Source: Himantopus leucocephalus
Taxonomy: Eukaryota; Chordata; Aves; Charadriiformes; Recurvirostridae
Assembly (NCBI GenBank): GCA_003993805.1
Contig: RSEF01000014.1
Coordinates: 4,648,509-4,712,508, forward strand
DNA length: 64,000 nucleotides
Direction: 5' to 3'
This document shows, piece by piece, positions 13,201 to 28,200 of this stretch (position 1 is its first letter; each line of letters starts with the position of its first letter). The position numbers and the translations under genes are program-made. Under the pieces are notes generated by a model that did no database searches, was not told the origin of the DNA, and saw only the letters and a list, made by a program, of their open reading frames with translations.

Positions 13201-16200
13201 AACATTTTTCATTTTTCCAGAGTTAAATATTTCTAATGACTTGCATTAAATTAAGAAATCTTTTAAAAGCACTTTAAAAAAGTAATGTTAGTTACAAACT
13301 AATGTATCTAAAGTAGTGGAGTCTTTAAGTATCTCAAAGGAGGGGAAGTTCTTGTTGGTACATGGAAATTGAGTAGTGCGCCGTATGGATCTTTGGTTCT
13401 CACAACAGGGAATTGACAAACAAAAAAATAAAAAAAACCCAAACTTTGACTATAAATTAATCTTTACCTTGCCTTTAGAGTATATCTTGATTTTCTTAAT
13501 TTGCTGCTAGGTGTGGTGAAGAAACAGTGTCATGAATAGCTTCCTCTCTCAAATTGGTCCCAAAAGAACTACGTGTCTGAGGCTGGATAGCGAATGCTTA
13601 CTCTGGCTCAACTTCAAACATGGTTTCCATGGTGGTTGGTTGTTTCTAACTGTGATTTGCTTTCAGTTGTTAAACTTCTAATATGAATTGCTTAAGAGAA
13701 CCTTGAACATCTACATACTTCTAAGTTATTTGGGTTACATGGGGCACCTTGTGGGAATTGCTTCATAACCCCGGATAAACTACTTTTAATGGAAACTTAA
13801 GACTAGCTTGAAGGGCATGTTTGTTACTAGGGGAATTTTCTCGTAACCTCTGGTAACTTTGCTCTTCTTATTTTGCTGCAGTTCCAGTTATTCTTCATCT
13901 GCTTTGGATTTTGAGACTGAAAACAAAATAGATCCAGTATTTGATTCACCAAGAATGTCACGGCGTAGTTTACGGTTAGCTGCTGCAGGATTTAATAAAT
14001 CAGACGATGCACAAAATGATACCCTTCGTGACAGCTCTTATGCCGGAAACATGTCCTTCAGAGAACAGTCTGCTAAGTAAGTACTTTCTATCATCACAAG
14101 CTAATTTATTGGTTGGAGTCTTGGGGCTTCCTGTTTGAACACGATAGTACAAACGTAGCTACCTACTGTTTTATTCTTTGTTCTCAGTGTTTACTGCCAT
14201 ACTTTGAAAATCATGTTCAGTGTGTGGTTTGCAATGAAGTCTTTGCAAAAGTATAGATGCTTGAATGTGAGGATTTTCTTCTAAACCAGATGTGAGCTGT
14301 CTAGTCATGTCAGCATTAAAATACCTTGACTGGTTTTTGCATTTAAAATGAGAGACAACAAGAAACTTTCATCTTTAGCGCTGTGTCTTATTTGTATTTG
14401 CTTGGTTTCCTAGGACGGTGAAGCAACGCAGAAGTATGAATAAACAATCTGGTAGTGTAAGACACACACCAAGGAAAAATCTGTCCAGCTCTTCCATTTT
14501 TAGCCAAAGCAGTTTCAATAGCCATGCCAGCGATACATCAATGGTATCCACTGTATTGGATGAATCTTTGATTCGAGAGCAAACAGAAGTTGATCATTTG
14601 TGGGGTAGGTAATCGTTGCTATTGCTCATATTGGATTATGAAAACCATTCATGGTTTGGTTCATATATACATATATGTCCACATCTTCCCTCTTTTCCCC
14701 ATCCATTTTTCCATCCTGCCCTCAAATGTGTGCGTGTACTTACTCTTTTTATGTAGATGTCTGCTTGCTAAGATGCCTACTGGAGAAATTCACAGTCCAG
14801 TCTGTAAACTTGATTTACTGGCATAGGCAACATCAAGACACACTGCACAGTCAAGTTAATATGCCACGCAAATGTATACAATTTTGCGATGCAATACCAT
14901 AGACTGTATAGCAGTAATTATTTCTTATCATTACTTTCTTCAAAATGTGCATAGAGCACCATATTTAAAGAATGGTAAACAAGTAACTTGTCTTTGAAAA
15001 GCCAAAGGAAAAGCATTTTCTTGTTTGTTTATAGGCAAAAATGTGTTTCAATTTAGCATACCTTAATCTGAAAGCTTCAAATTAGTGGCGCTTCAAGATT
15101 TCCTAAGAGGGTGTTTGTGTGTGGCTGGTTTGGTTTGGCCTTTCTGGAACCTGCTTTTTTTCACTGAAGAGGAAATTACGGGAGTTGTCTACATAAAGTA
15201 TTGTCTATGTAAAGTGTTGTGCAGGAGAAGAACAACAACTTATTATATCTCCAATTCAGACCATTTGTTTCTAGTCAGTATGCTTGTGACCTTCCCTGAG
15301 TCCTGATGTAAAGAATTGTTTCAATCTTGGTAGAACACATTCTGAACTTTAGATTACCTGGCTCTTAACACAGGATCTTAAAATACAGTAGTACCAAAGT
15401 AGTTACCAAGCAACAGAAACAGCGTAAGCTTGTAAGTAGCTGCTTTAACGTCACATGGGAGCTAAGAAAAGGTGTAGTTGTCATTCATATTATTTTGTCT
15501 GCCGCTTCTGTGGAAGAATGCTTTTCACTAACTTACCTTACTACATTAATGTTTGAATATATGAGTCTGTTTATGTGGTGGACAGCAAAATACGTTAAAT
15601 ACTAATCATAAAGTGGCTTTTCTTTGCAGTCTTAAAACTGGTGGGACTTTTGATTTGAATTCATGTCAGATATCATAGTTGATTACGGGACTTCCTTATA
15701 TTTGGGACCAAATTTTTTTTTTTTCTCCTTTGAAGGTCTTGATGATGAAGGTGACCCTAAAGGTAACTACACTTTCCTTTTCCTTCCACGTGCGTTCTAT
15801 TTACTGGTAACTAATGATGGCAATACTGATTGTCAATGCACTGCATATTTTACTCTTGGTTTACTAGGTAGTGATACTACACTGATGCAGGGAAATGGCG
15901 ATCTAGCAGCAGCGGAAATGCAGACCACAATGATCAATGGCTACACTTGCAGTGACTGCAGCATGCTTTCTGAACGGAAGGAGGTTCTTACAGCATACTC
16001 AGCTTCTCGTGTGCCATCTTCCAGAATTTACTCCAGGGACAGGAGCCAGAAACATGCATCTAGTAAGTTACTTCCTTTTCTGTCTTACCTCAATAGCAGA
16101 ATGGTATACGGTTTAGTTGATGCGTTTTCCACGTAGTGTTATTTAAGCACTTTTACTACCCTGCTAAATTTACCAATAGCTAAATTCTAGAGATAAGCTT

Positions 16201-19200
16201 ATATGAAATACCTTTTTCTGTATCAGTTGAAACTTTATGTACTTATCAGCTTTTGATATATAATTATTATTATTATTATAATTATCTACTTTTTCCAATG
16301 CTGCTGTAGGAATGAAACAATTGCAAAATGAAAATGCCGTGGTATCTTAACAAGCTACATTTCCAAACTGATTTGGAACACAATAAGCTGTTCCCACCAG
16401 CAATGATTGTAAGAGTCTCCTAATCTGGTATCCGATCCGCAGCTGCTTACAAGGTTTTTGGTCAGGGTTTTCAGACAGAAACTTCTCCTATGCAGTCTGA
16501 CTATTTTTTTTCTTACGTGATTTGAACTTTCAAGACTGAGCTGAATTGTTATTTAGCAGTGCTTCTGTTATCCAAGAAATCTCTGAGAGATTATACCTTC
16601 CTACTTACTGCTTTGTTGGGTTGTTTTTTTTCTCCTCACTTAGCTTTGGCAGCTTGTTAGAGTGTTTTTAGAAGCTAAACCTCAACTACTTGAAAAGTTG
16701 AACCCGAAGGAAAAAACTGATTCCAAATAGACTTCCTAGTGACTACATTCCTAAAGCTCAAAACCAAATGAATTGGCTGCAGATAAAGTTGTGGCTTTCC
16801 AAGGCAATATCCATTCTGAGGATGTGCCTCAGTGTCTTGACTGTGCTTGCCTCTTACATAGCATCTTGAATTTCTTGATTGTTGGTAGCCCCCAGTTACC
16901 ATGAAGTTATTGTTTCTTGAGCAGCCTTGAACTGGAAAGGAACCGATTTTTGGGATTCTGTAGGTTTGTTATTCTTGAATGAAGGGTGTTTTCAGTAGCA
17001 AGAAATCTGTTTGAACTGTAATGTGTGACTTTAAATGCTTTGAGGCAAGCATTTCTTTTTGGTAAATGTGTAGTGAAGATAGGAGTTCTGTTGGCTTAGC
17101 GTAATGAACTAAAAGCAACACTGTATGAAAACTGTTTTCTGTGCTCCTGAGTTTGTATTCACACAGGAGAATTTTACAGGGAACTCATCTTTTTACTTTC
17201 CTTTGAACTTTAATCCAGTAGCTTGGGTTAAACTCGAGGGAGGTGGGGGAAGGGGCACAATCATGGCATGTGTTTGGACTGTGGCTGATTCTATAAAAGC
17301 AGTAGTATGGGGGACTGCAGCTCTGTGCCCGTGGCTCTGAAGTGTGTGTCTCTAGCACTTGAGGCAGACCACTGCAGTAACGTCCTCCAATGTAACAATG
17401 TAAAGGCAGAGAAGAAGGTGGGAAGTCCTCCCGCTTTCAAATCCAAAAATAAGAATGTCGCTTGTCTCTCTGGAGCTGTGACCCACAAAACCGGTATCAA
17501 CAGCTCACGTTGTTGAGAAATGCTGAGTTCAATAAGCAAGGAATTCATTAGTACTTAAAGTTCGTAATTCTTACTAAGAAAAGGTATTCTTGCTGAAGCT
17601 ATACATTCTGTCTTGAAGGCGTTTTCCCTAGGATGTGTCGTTCTTAAAGTTTTGCTGTAATATCTAGTGCATCCAGACTTTTCAAACTGCACTTGCTTAA
17701 GTTCATACTCCTGGCTAAACAGTGGCTTTCCATGCTTTGTCCTCACTCATCCACAAGAAGATGGTCACCAGAGAACAGAAGTACGTCTTTATGGAGGTGA
17801 ATAATTTGTATTCACCCTTTTTTTCAATAGGAGGAACTTACTTCTACACGAGTAAGATTCTGCGAATGGTCAAACATGCTGCAGCATCTTTTGCGTCACT
17901 ATTAGTGCAACTATTTCAAATGGTTTTGCTGAAGCTGGGTTATGAATTTAAAGGTACCTTTTCAGTTGTCTTCCTTGGTCTCCACACAAAGTCACAGTGT
18001 GCGTGTTGGTTTTTATTTTTCTTGCAGGCTTCATCTTTGACACTACAGTGTTCTTTTCCTATAGTCTTCTGGCTGGCTCCTGTCTTTCTCCCCTTTTTTT
18101 TTTTTTATTATTATCTATCTTAGTTGTGCTACCCTTTTCATACTTTTCCTCCGTTTTGGAAATACCAGGATTCACGTATGTGAGATCTGTGTTACAGTTA
18201 AGATTCACGTGTGGATTTTTACTAGGAAGTGGTAGAAGGCAATGTTTCAATTGAGAAACTTAAGTTGATTTTTTTAAAAACTGCTTGGTGTGATAGTGTC
18301 AAATCCTAACTTGTCTTTAGGTTTGGAATAGCTTGTTACCCTTAAGCCAACTGTGTATTTAAAGCTTGGTTAGCTCTGTCTTGCAAAAGTAAAGCTGCCA
18401 TCATCACTCGGCACTACTCTAAAGCACATCTTGTTTTCCTTGAAAATACTCGATTCTTCTTTGGAGCTTTCTCTTCTATAACACATGCTCTATGAGTGAA
18501 GTTAAATTGCCATAGGCAGAAGGTAACTGATTTTTGTGTGTGACTAAAACATGTTCTCTCCTGTTCTCTCTGTCTCAGTGCCTAATAACGTGCTGATGCT
18601 CTCTTCTCAGTCTCTTAAGATCTCTGATAAAATGAACACAACGATATAACGGTTGGCCCATTTGACAGCATGATGGGAATAGGGACTTAAGATTTGATGA
18701 GTTGTTACTTAGCAAAGTTAGTAAAAAAAAAAAAAAAAATCCTATCCGAAAAGCAGCGGAAAGATATTTGAACTAAAGACCTTCTCTTACTTAAAGAAGA
18801 AAAAATAAGATTGGACAGAGTAGGCTGCTTGATCGTTTTTCAGGTCACCTGTGGGTAACCTGGCTTTAATAGTGAAGCAAGCCAGTTTAGCTAAAATCTG
18901 CATATATATCATAGCTGAAATGTGTATATATGAAAGGCTTTGAACTTGAGTTACATTCCATGTATGCTTTTTGAATGTGTTGCAGCTCACTCAGACTACT
19001 GTGGAAGCATGAATGTAAAGGAGTTTTACAGAGAAGATAGGCATCTTGGTGTAAATGAGGAATCAATATGTAAGTATAACGATTGATGTTGTATTCTAGC
19101 CTTGGGCTGTACACCAGGCTGTTGCTATAATAATAATATCTGATGCCCCATGACTATGGAAGCCTCATAGTAAATGTTTGGTTTGTAACTTAGATTTTGG

Positions 19201-22200
19201 GGGGAAAACAGTGATTGCCTGGTGTACTGTAATATTTTCCCAAGCAAGTTTTATTCCATTGAAGTTTGCTTAGTGGTTTTTTGTTTGCTAACTGATACCA
19301 TGAAATAGGCTTGTTCAAGTTATCTTGTAATGATCTTGACTTGATCCTGGCTTTATCCCATTAATTGACTGTTACCACAACCAACAGGTGATGACTGTAA
19401 GGGGAAGAAACATCTTGAAATATACACCACAGACCACATGCAATCCTCATGGGCTAAAAGGGTAGCAAGGACCATTTGGCACACCTTTTCTTATGCAGGT
19501 TGACTTGGACCTTTTTTCTTTTGCTTTTATTTTGCATTGCAATCTCACAATGTTAATCATTCTTACTGCTTGTGGGTTTTTTTACCTTCATCTTTCAAAG
19601 TAGATTAAAAAAAAGTGTAAAGTGTCTAGAAAATTAATTTACTTAACACCTTTCCTGTTTGACTTCTTGCTCTGATACTGACTTTTGTACAAGCTTGGCA
19701 GACTACTTACCTATTGGCAAAACAAGGTGCAGGGACAGCATACACCTTGTATGTTAGCGAAAATAAGTCAGATTGTTAATTGGTTGCGCTTCTGGGGAGG
19801 TCCGTACTCCCGATGGGTTGAAAAGCTGCCTTTAAATGAAAGCAAGGTATGAGGTATCGGTATGCAGATTATTTGAATAAAGGGGTTTTAACATTTTATT
19901 TTTGTTCTAGTGGTAGTCAATTTTTACAGGAATCTTATATAGGGATAGAATCTTCCCTGTGACATGAGCGTTCCCTAGCTTGAATGACAGAGGCATCAAG
20001 AATCTGTTGAGTGCTCTTTATTCAGCAAAGGAAAATGATTTGAGACACTTCAGTGACCTAAATGCTTTGCAAAATATTGGGTTGGTATCTCTATAATCCC
20101 TCAGATTAACCCAGACATACCTGTTAATCTAAACATGTAGGATTATTTTCTAAATGTATACTACGTAGTTTGTTCTGTAGAATAAGCAGTCCTAGTCTCG
20201 GATATAGTAATTGTTGGCTTCAGTGGGCTTTAAGTTGCAGCATTGTGTTTTAGTGCGTTGGTTATTTTGTTGGTTTTGTTTTGTTTTTTTTAAAGACTCG
20301 ATACTTCCATACTGAAGATCCTTGGGAACATTCAATTTAATGAAAACTTGCTGCTTGTAACTTTTAGTAGGGAATGTTTTCTCTTATTTAGCAGTATTTC
20401 TTAGACATCATTATTTAATTCTTTTGCTAGGATTTAAAATTTTAATTGTTCCCTCTTCTACACATGAATTTGGATAACAATCCCAATGTATAATTTGGAG
20501 CAAATAAGATGCTTTTCATGTAATGATGTGCTTAAAACTTGTTTTTATGGTAGTACTTTTTCACTAGTCTTACACTTAGCATGGCATTGTTAGATAAACA
20601 TGCTACAAAAAACCTTTTTGTTGATTTTGGAAAAGTGATATTCTAACTGCACAGATGCTGTTGATCATTATTTTTATCTTTATATGGGAGAATTCTGTTT
20701 CTGAATTGTCTTGGTTTTACTTGGCTTCATATTTATTAGTGGCTTGCATTGATTTTTAAATAGTGAAGAACCAAGTTTGTAGATTACTAAAAGGTATGGT
20801 TTAAAACTACGCAGACCATGTAATGGGCAGAGAGCGGAGTCTGTTGGGCTGCATGTGCTGCGAAAGAACCTTAAGCTCACTGATGTATGTTACCACTTAA
20901 GAGTTAATTTGTTATAATCTAGGTTACTTTATGCTTCACGTGTTGCGAACAGTGGGAGCAACCGGATGGCTGGTGTCTCAGAAGGTGTTGTCTCTACTTT
21001 GGCTGGCCATTCTTTCTCCAGGTTACTATCCTAATCCCTGTGTGTGCGCGTTGCCTGTTCTTTTGGCAAACTAGGAACCTGCAGTGTGTGGCTTACACTA
21101 ATTCAACTGTGCTTATGCTGTAGCTTTTGTATCTTGAAATGCATGTGCTACTTTACTTTCTTCATTCACCAAACTATGCTTAATGACAGGGTATATTTCT
21201 GTTCACAGGCATAATGGGAGACTAACCAGACTATTTCATGAGGGAATGACTGTGAATAGCACAGAATATGGGGTGTCAAGAATAATGGGGTGTGTTTTGG
21301 TTTGGTAGTGGCTTCCTGTTGTGGTATTCCTCTTAGCAAAAAACGATGCTGCTAATCTGTGCGTTTCTTGAAACATACCAAGGTCTTCAGTGCATGGTAA
21401 CTTGGATCCAAGCATTAATACTGAATTTCCAGCAAGATAGCATTGTTATAACAAATAAACATTTAATCTTTTTGCATGACTATTGTTTTTGTTGAGTAGC
21501 TGATGTTATGATGCTGTCAGACTTGTGATATCTAGATTTGAATAAGCTGCATGTGTTGCCTGTGTTCCTGCATTTCTTTCCTGTGCAAAGTTTTCTTGGC
21601 CACAGTTGCATGTCCCTCTGCTTGGTTTCTCTGAACACATGCTGCAGTAATTACGTTTCACACTGCTGCTTTTTGTCTTCTAGGGAGGGCAGCTTCTGGC
21701 ATGTTCAGGTTGCTTAGAGCTGGGTGGTATCGACTTGTTACTCTGATGTCTGTGCTCAAGGTGTTTCTTCTTAAAAGGTGCGTATCCTGAGAAAAAAATG
21801 TTTCGTGAGCAAATTATTTACCCGGTTATAATACAAAACAATAAAATGAGAAATGTATTGTTTCTTGTAAACTTCTCTCTCTTTCTCTAGATGCCTTCCG
21901 AAGATGTACAAGCTGTTGCTGTTTCTTATCCCACTCCTGTTTCTACTAGGTATGTGAGTCATTTAGTTATAATGCAAATGGATGTGTGCTTACTACAGCT
22001 GTTCCAAAAGAGCATTTTTAGTTGAACTTTTGGTTTATGAAGAAGATGCAGAAGCAAAAAAGAGCACTTCGTTTGTGAACAGGGCAGTAATTCAAACTCT
22101 TAAAGTACTGACAAGTCAGTGAGCTTTCCCCTTGAAGGAATTCCCCATGAAAGGAAAACCCTTGATATAATTTCATAGAGCTCTTTCAACAGAGAGAGTG

Positions 22201-25200
22201 GGTAGGTAAGTAAACGCACTGAAGTCCTTTTTTTTTTTTTCTTTCCCTTCCTTCATAGGAATAGCAATGAGCTCATAAAAAGTAGGCTGCGTACTGATGT
22301 TTTGATTGTTATCAATGTCCATAAAAGTGTACTTTAGTTCTTTTACCGACTCATCCTAAATCTTTCTTTTGCTCTTGGCCATGCTTTAGTTGCTTAAAAT
22401 ACTGCTATTTAGACTGGTTAGTTAACAATATTCCAGGCCAGCTGTCTAATTTGAAATAAACAAAGTCAGTTCAAAATACTTACTGAAAGTGCTGGGCCGT
22501 TTCTGAAAAGCAGTTTCATGTCTTTGCATGTCCTAAAAAACTTGTAGCTACTTTGGGGAGGAGATGAAGCTTCTCAGAAACTTGCAGGGGGGATTCAAAA
22601 TCCTCTGTACTAGGGAGAATAAGAAAGGAAGAAGTTACCCTGTGTAGAAAATGCTGCTACTTCTTGCTAAGATATTGCAGAAATAAGTGTAATCTTTGTG
22701 AAATGCTAGACTGTTTCCATGGAATTCTAAGTTTCCTCCAGCTTTTATTAGATATTTTGCAATGTGGTATGTAGTAAGTAGGGTATAAGGCAAGATATTT
22801 TGTATTGAGATCAAAAGCAGTATTTACATCTGCCTTCAGTGAGCATGGCCTGTCTTAATCAGTAAATGAGATCTAGGTCCGAGGGAAGCAGTAGTATGAG
22901 ATTAAGGATGTATCATCATATATAAGCGCAAGTTGCCTGCATTACAACTGTGTACTGGTACTGATGGATGTTCGCTAATATTCCTGAGTGCTTGACTTAG
23001 CATGAGCCAGCTTTCAAATTGTTGATTTTTATTCAGACTGGAGTAGTGTCCACTGTGTGACATCAGCCTTGCAAGCTTAAGGTAGCTTGTGTCCTTAAGT
23101 AAGAAGACGATTTGTAGCTATAAGCAGTCTTAAGGGAGAATTCTCTTGAACACCCTTTTTTCTTTTTGTTTCTGATCTAGGTATATGGTTCTGGGGGTTT
23201 GATGGCTTCATTTCATTATTACCTTCATTGAATTGGACAAGAATTGATAGAATACAGAGAATAGATGACTCTGTTCGTGTTCCTGAACCACAGGCGGATT
23301 CTTTTCACTCTGTCCAACCTCCGAAGGTAAGGGAGAACAGTCTAGGGAAGAACTTCCGTACCTTTTAAGACTTCTTAACTCCCATGTCTTCAATATTTTG
23401 CAATAACTACTTGATACACTAGGGAAATGTAAAGAAATGTCTTGATTTCTACATATTAAAAAAAATCTTTCTACCTTAGGATACCATAAATATCTTTGAT
23501 TCTGGTCGTATAACTGAGCTGGAAAAGCAAATGGCCTTCGTGTCTGACAGATGCCATCACCATGACGAAAAATATAGCAAAGTGATGCTTCTACTCCATA
23601 ATCTTCAAGATCAGGTTGTCCAGATGAGCGACAAAAGTGAAACATTGAAGCTAATACAAAATGTGGTGGGTCAACATTTTAAAGATATGAAACTGGAGGA
23701 AAAGGTAAGATAGTTATTGATGCTTTCTAGTACTGATCAAAGTATTCTGTTTTGGTAATGCAGATTATTACCTATTTGACTTCAGGATTCTTTTTCTGTT
23801 ACAGAATTAACTGATAGGTAGTAAATGCCGGGGAGTAGTCATTGGCGTATGTTCCTCCTTTGTTATTGCTGACAAACAATTAATTCCAGACAGGTGGTCT
23901 AAACCAAAATCTTTCATTGCTGAAAAGCATCTGGATTTATCCTGCTTTCATACAGAGAAAGAAGACTATAGGAAGGACTAGTGACAAAGAAGGGGTTTTC
24001 TGGCAAACTTCCCTGTTGTGTAACCCCTACTACTGCTGAATTGGGCATTTATATTTATTACAGATTCTATAATTTCTCACACTACATGTAGGATAAGTCA
24101 CTTAATTTTTATTTCATTCTGTGAGTGCTTGTGCTTTACAGAAAATATCAATTATGCTATTTGTACTCCAAAAGAAAATACACCACCTTTTTCTCCCCTG
24201 TTTTTAAAGACTGACTTCCTGGCTTTACATCAAGAGCATGAGTTCCGCATCCTGGCGCTGGAAGACCTTCTTGGAAAACTCTCTGCTGAATCCAAGGTAT
24301 AGAAAGTTAGCTCTGCTAACTCACTCTAATTGTAACCCGGTGATAAAATAGACTAACTCTTTTGTTGGCTATCCCAAACTCCAGTTTGTTTTCCTCCAGC
24401 TATTACAGTTCTTGAAGTCTCAAAGCTTGTTTGTGTTCTTGCTTCCCCTTCTTGGAGGGTGTTTTGGTCCAAAGATTAAAAATTATTCACTTGACCAGTG
24501 ATGCAGGTTCTACTTATATATTATTACATATAATAATATATTATATATATAATAATATATAATAAAATCTTATTATACGGAGGCACAAACATGAATGTGG
24601 GGGCATAGTCCTGTATAGGTGGTGCTAAAATCTGTCACTTTCATTTAAAAATTTTCTTTCTATCAGTTCTGTTTCTTTATATATGTTAAAACTAACTTGT
24701 ATCTTTTTAGGACATCCAGAAGGACCTTGACATTGCCAAAGCAAAAACAGTGAGGTATAAGCACTCTTCAAATATATTTTGCTTTTTCAATCCTGATGCT
24801 AACTGATGGTGATACACGTGTTGTTCTTCGAAATACAGCAATCCTTTTCTTTGTGTCAGTTAACTGACCTTAAGAGCCTGCAGTGACAGCAAGGCTTCTG
24901 CTGTCTAGTAGCAGACTTCAACTGTGCTGCTGAACATCAGCACAAGGCCCGCTTCCAGTGTGTCAGCAATCCTACAACTACTTTTTTTACTAGAGAAAGC
25001 TGTTTATTTAGTGGAGGAGAATGAGTGACTTCTCATCTGCTTATAAATGCATTAGAATTTTTCCTCAAATTGCTTAGTGAAGCATACAGTAACTGCTTTT
25101 GGTAGGCTTTATATTTAAATTCTTGAATTGCATCAATTCTAATCTTCATATCTTGTTTTTTGGTTTGTCAGCTGTACTACTTTTCCTCTCATGTACTAGG

Positions 25201-28200
25201 TTATACTGGGATAAAAACTGTAGCGCTTCATTAAGTAGCTTCCCCGTTGGGAAGAGGAAAAGAAACACTTATTTGCTGCATTGTCATTTAAATTAGATCT
25301 AAATGTAAAATGGCTTTAGAATGATGGCTGATACCTTTTTTCCATAGCATGCACTGAACGCTGATCTGTATTGGTCATATGTGTCCTGCTACTTCAGCTT
25401 AGTTTGACACCTTCCTCTAAAGTTATTCTCATTTAAGTAAGGTAACCTGAAACTTGCTCTAACCAGTGGTAAACTCATGCAAATAAAGTTTGACTGATTT
25501 GCCAGAAACCTTATATTCCCCCAAATCTATATATGCTTGAGTTATTAACTTGTCAGCCTGATGATGTTCTAAAGTTGTCACTGCTGGATTTGTTCACAAC
25601 TTCAAGATACTTTGCTTTGAATGTGTTAATCCTAAGTATGCCTTAAATAACATCTTCAAGGAACTGCAAGCTCACAACGTCTATCATGGCAAATAACTGA
25701 ACTAGGAAAGTGCTTTGTATTAGACAAGTACATTCTCACACTTTTGGAATTTGATTAAATGATTCAAACTACTTTTTCCTAATTCCTGACTCCTTGTTTT
25801 TGTCAGAGATGCTGATGAACATACTCAACTTTTGTCCAAAGTTAAAAAGCTAGAACTAGAGTTGTCGCAGATGAAATCGGAGTTGTTAACTGCGGAAAGC
25901 GTGAAGACGAGTTGCGAGAAAATAGATGTCATTCATGAAAAAGTACGTTCTGTATAATTGCTCCAGTAAAACTTGGTACTGCTTGATTTTTGTTCACTAA
26001 CTTTCTTGATATGCAGTGCAATGAGTAATGTGGGGGTAGTACTAATCTCAAAGAATGGTAGTGGCTTATGTAGTGGTACTGTGAATTTTTCCATTAGTGC
26101 ATAACATTTTACTAGACAACAGTTTAGGGCTCGTTTTCTACAATGGCAGGGGTTTCTGCATTTAAGATACGATACAATAGCAGTTCTGTATTCAGTCCTT
26201 TGCTGTTCTTACCAATGTATTTTGTTAACCCATGGGAATGTGGAGAAGAAACTTACGTTAAAGCAAGTTAGGTTTGTTATCTGAGAGTTGTTTTAAAAAA
26301 TCATGCTTAAATTCTTTTGAAGCCTTTTATAAGATCTGACTGGATTGTAGCCAACAAAATACAACAATAAGTATTGATACGGGATTATCAACTTTGACTA
26401 AAATACCATTTTGTGGTAACGCTCAAATATGATCTAGCTATTGTGTATGGAATCGAAGTGTACCATGAGTGAGTGATAAGCAACTTGCTTAACTAGGCTG
26501 AAGAAGTACACCGCTCCCCTTAGCCGTGGTGCCGCCTTTGAACTGTTGCAGTCAGCTGGGGTTTTTTATTCTGAAGTGTTAGTCAGACCGCTAGTATAAA
26601 CTGCACAGTTTGCTAGGGCTTGGAGGTGTGTCTTGTTCACCAAACAATGAAGTGTTTCCCATATGTTCCCCTGCACACCTGACTGGTCTGGTATTCCAGT
26701 GTAAGTCAGCGTAGTTAAAACACACATGAAAGCTAGATTTGTGTGGAGTGCTGAATGTATGTATTAATTTCGCGTGTGCCTGTTATAAACCATTAAGCAA
26801 TACTATATTTAATTTCTGTTATTGTTAATGGCTTCTACTAGGTAGGTGCCCAGGTCAAAGAATCTGTCAAGCTAATGCTGTTTGGTGATCAACACGAAGA
26901 CTTTCCCGATTCGCTTCTCCAATGGCTTACGTCCAATTTTGTGAGCAAAAGTGATCTGCAGACTTTGTTGCGGGATCTAGAGTTGCAGATCCTCAAGAAT
27001 ATTACTCTCCATATGTCTGTTACAAACCAAAAACTAACACCGGAAGTAGTAACAAATGCTGTGACTAATGCAGGGATTTCTGGAATCACAGAAGCGGTGA
27101 GTGAGTTAAGTTCTCAAAAGTTCAACTAAAACAGTAGAGTCCTTTTGTATGCATTTAGTGGAGCATGACTGTCAATATAAATGTTAATGATTTTAAGAGA
27201 TGTCAGGAACATTACAGTTCTCCCCATTTCAATGAGAAAATGCTTTATTGAGCGTATTCTTATAGCATTACTTGTTGCCTGTTGTGAACGTGTTTAGTTT
27301 TTTCAAAGTGTGCTATCTTGAAAACTGAAGAATTCCCAAGAAACAGGTATATCAAAGAAATGCAGCTCAGGGCCTTGGGAAGGTGGGGGAAAGCATGCAA
27401 CTTCCGAAGAAAACACCAGTCAGGGTGCAGTATGAATTTGAACCATGCATTAAAAATGGCCTCTGTCTTGACAGAGGCTTTCTAAGACATATGGGGGAGT
27501 GCAGCATCTCAAAAAGATGCCTGCAACTTCACAGATGTGTGTATATCAATTACTTTATCACTTGTNTAAATGGCCTCTGTCTTGACAGAGGCTTTCAAAG
27601 ACGTATGGGGGAGTGCAGCATCTCAAAAAGATGCTTGCAACTTCACAGATGTGTGTATATCAATTACTTTATCACTTGTTTATATTAAAATCTTTCTCTT
27701 TCCACTCTCCTCTTCTGTGTGGACATCTGTAGCAAGTACAGATTATTGTAAACAATGCACTGAAACTCTACTCTCAAGACAAGATTGGTATGGTGGATTT
27801 CGCCTTGGAATCTGGAGGTAAATAGTAGAGGAAACACCATTTTTACTATTCATGATACAGTAATTACTAAAAATATTAAAATGAGGACTAGAGGTTTGTA
27901 GAGCATCCTTGTGTGTTGTTTGATCATCGGACTATGGCAATCCATGTGTATTGTTTACAGGGTTATGTATCAGCCTGGGTATGGACAGGGATAGAATAGT
28001 TCTGGGTAACGGATAACCACAGATGTTTGTGTGGGATGTACACACCACTGAACTCGCTAGGGAAAAATGTGTATTTCTCAGCCTGCTTAAATGAAAACCC
28101 TTTAACATGTTCTTAAAATAACTTGATAGAAGTTTTGTATCACCATAAAATTATTAGACTTTAACAATATCTTTAGTAGTTTTTTGTGAGGAAAATAGTA

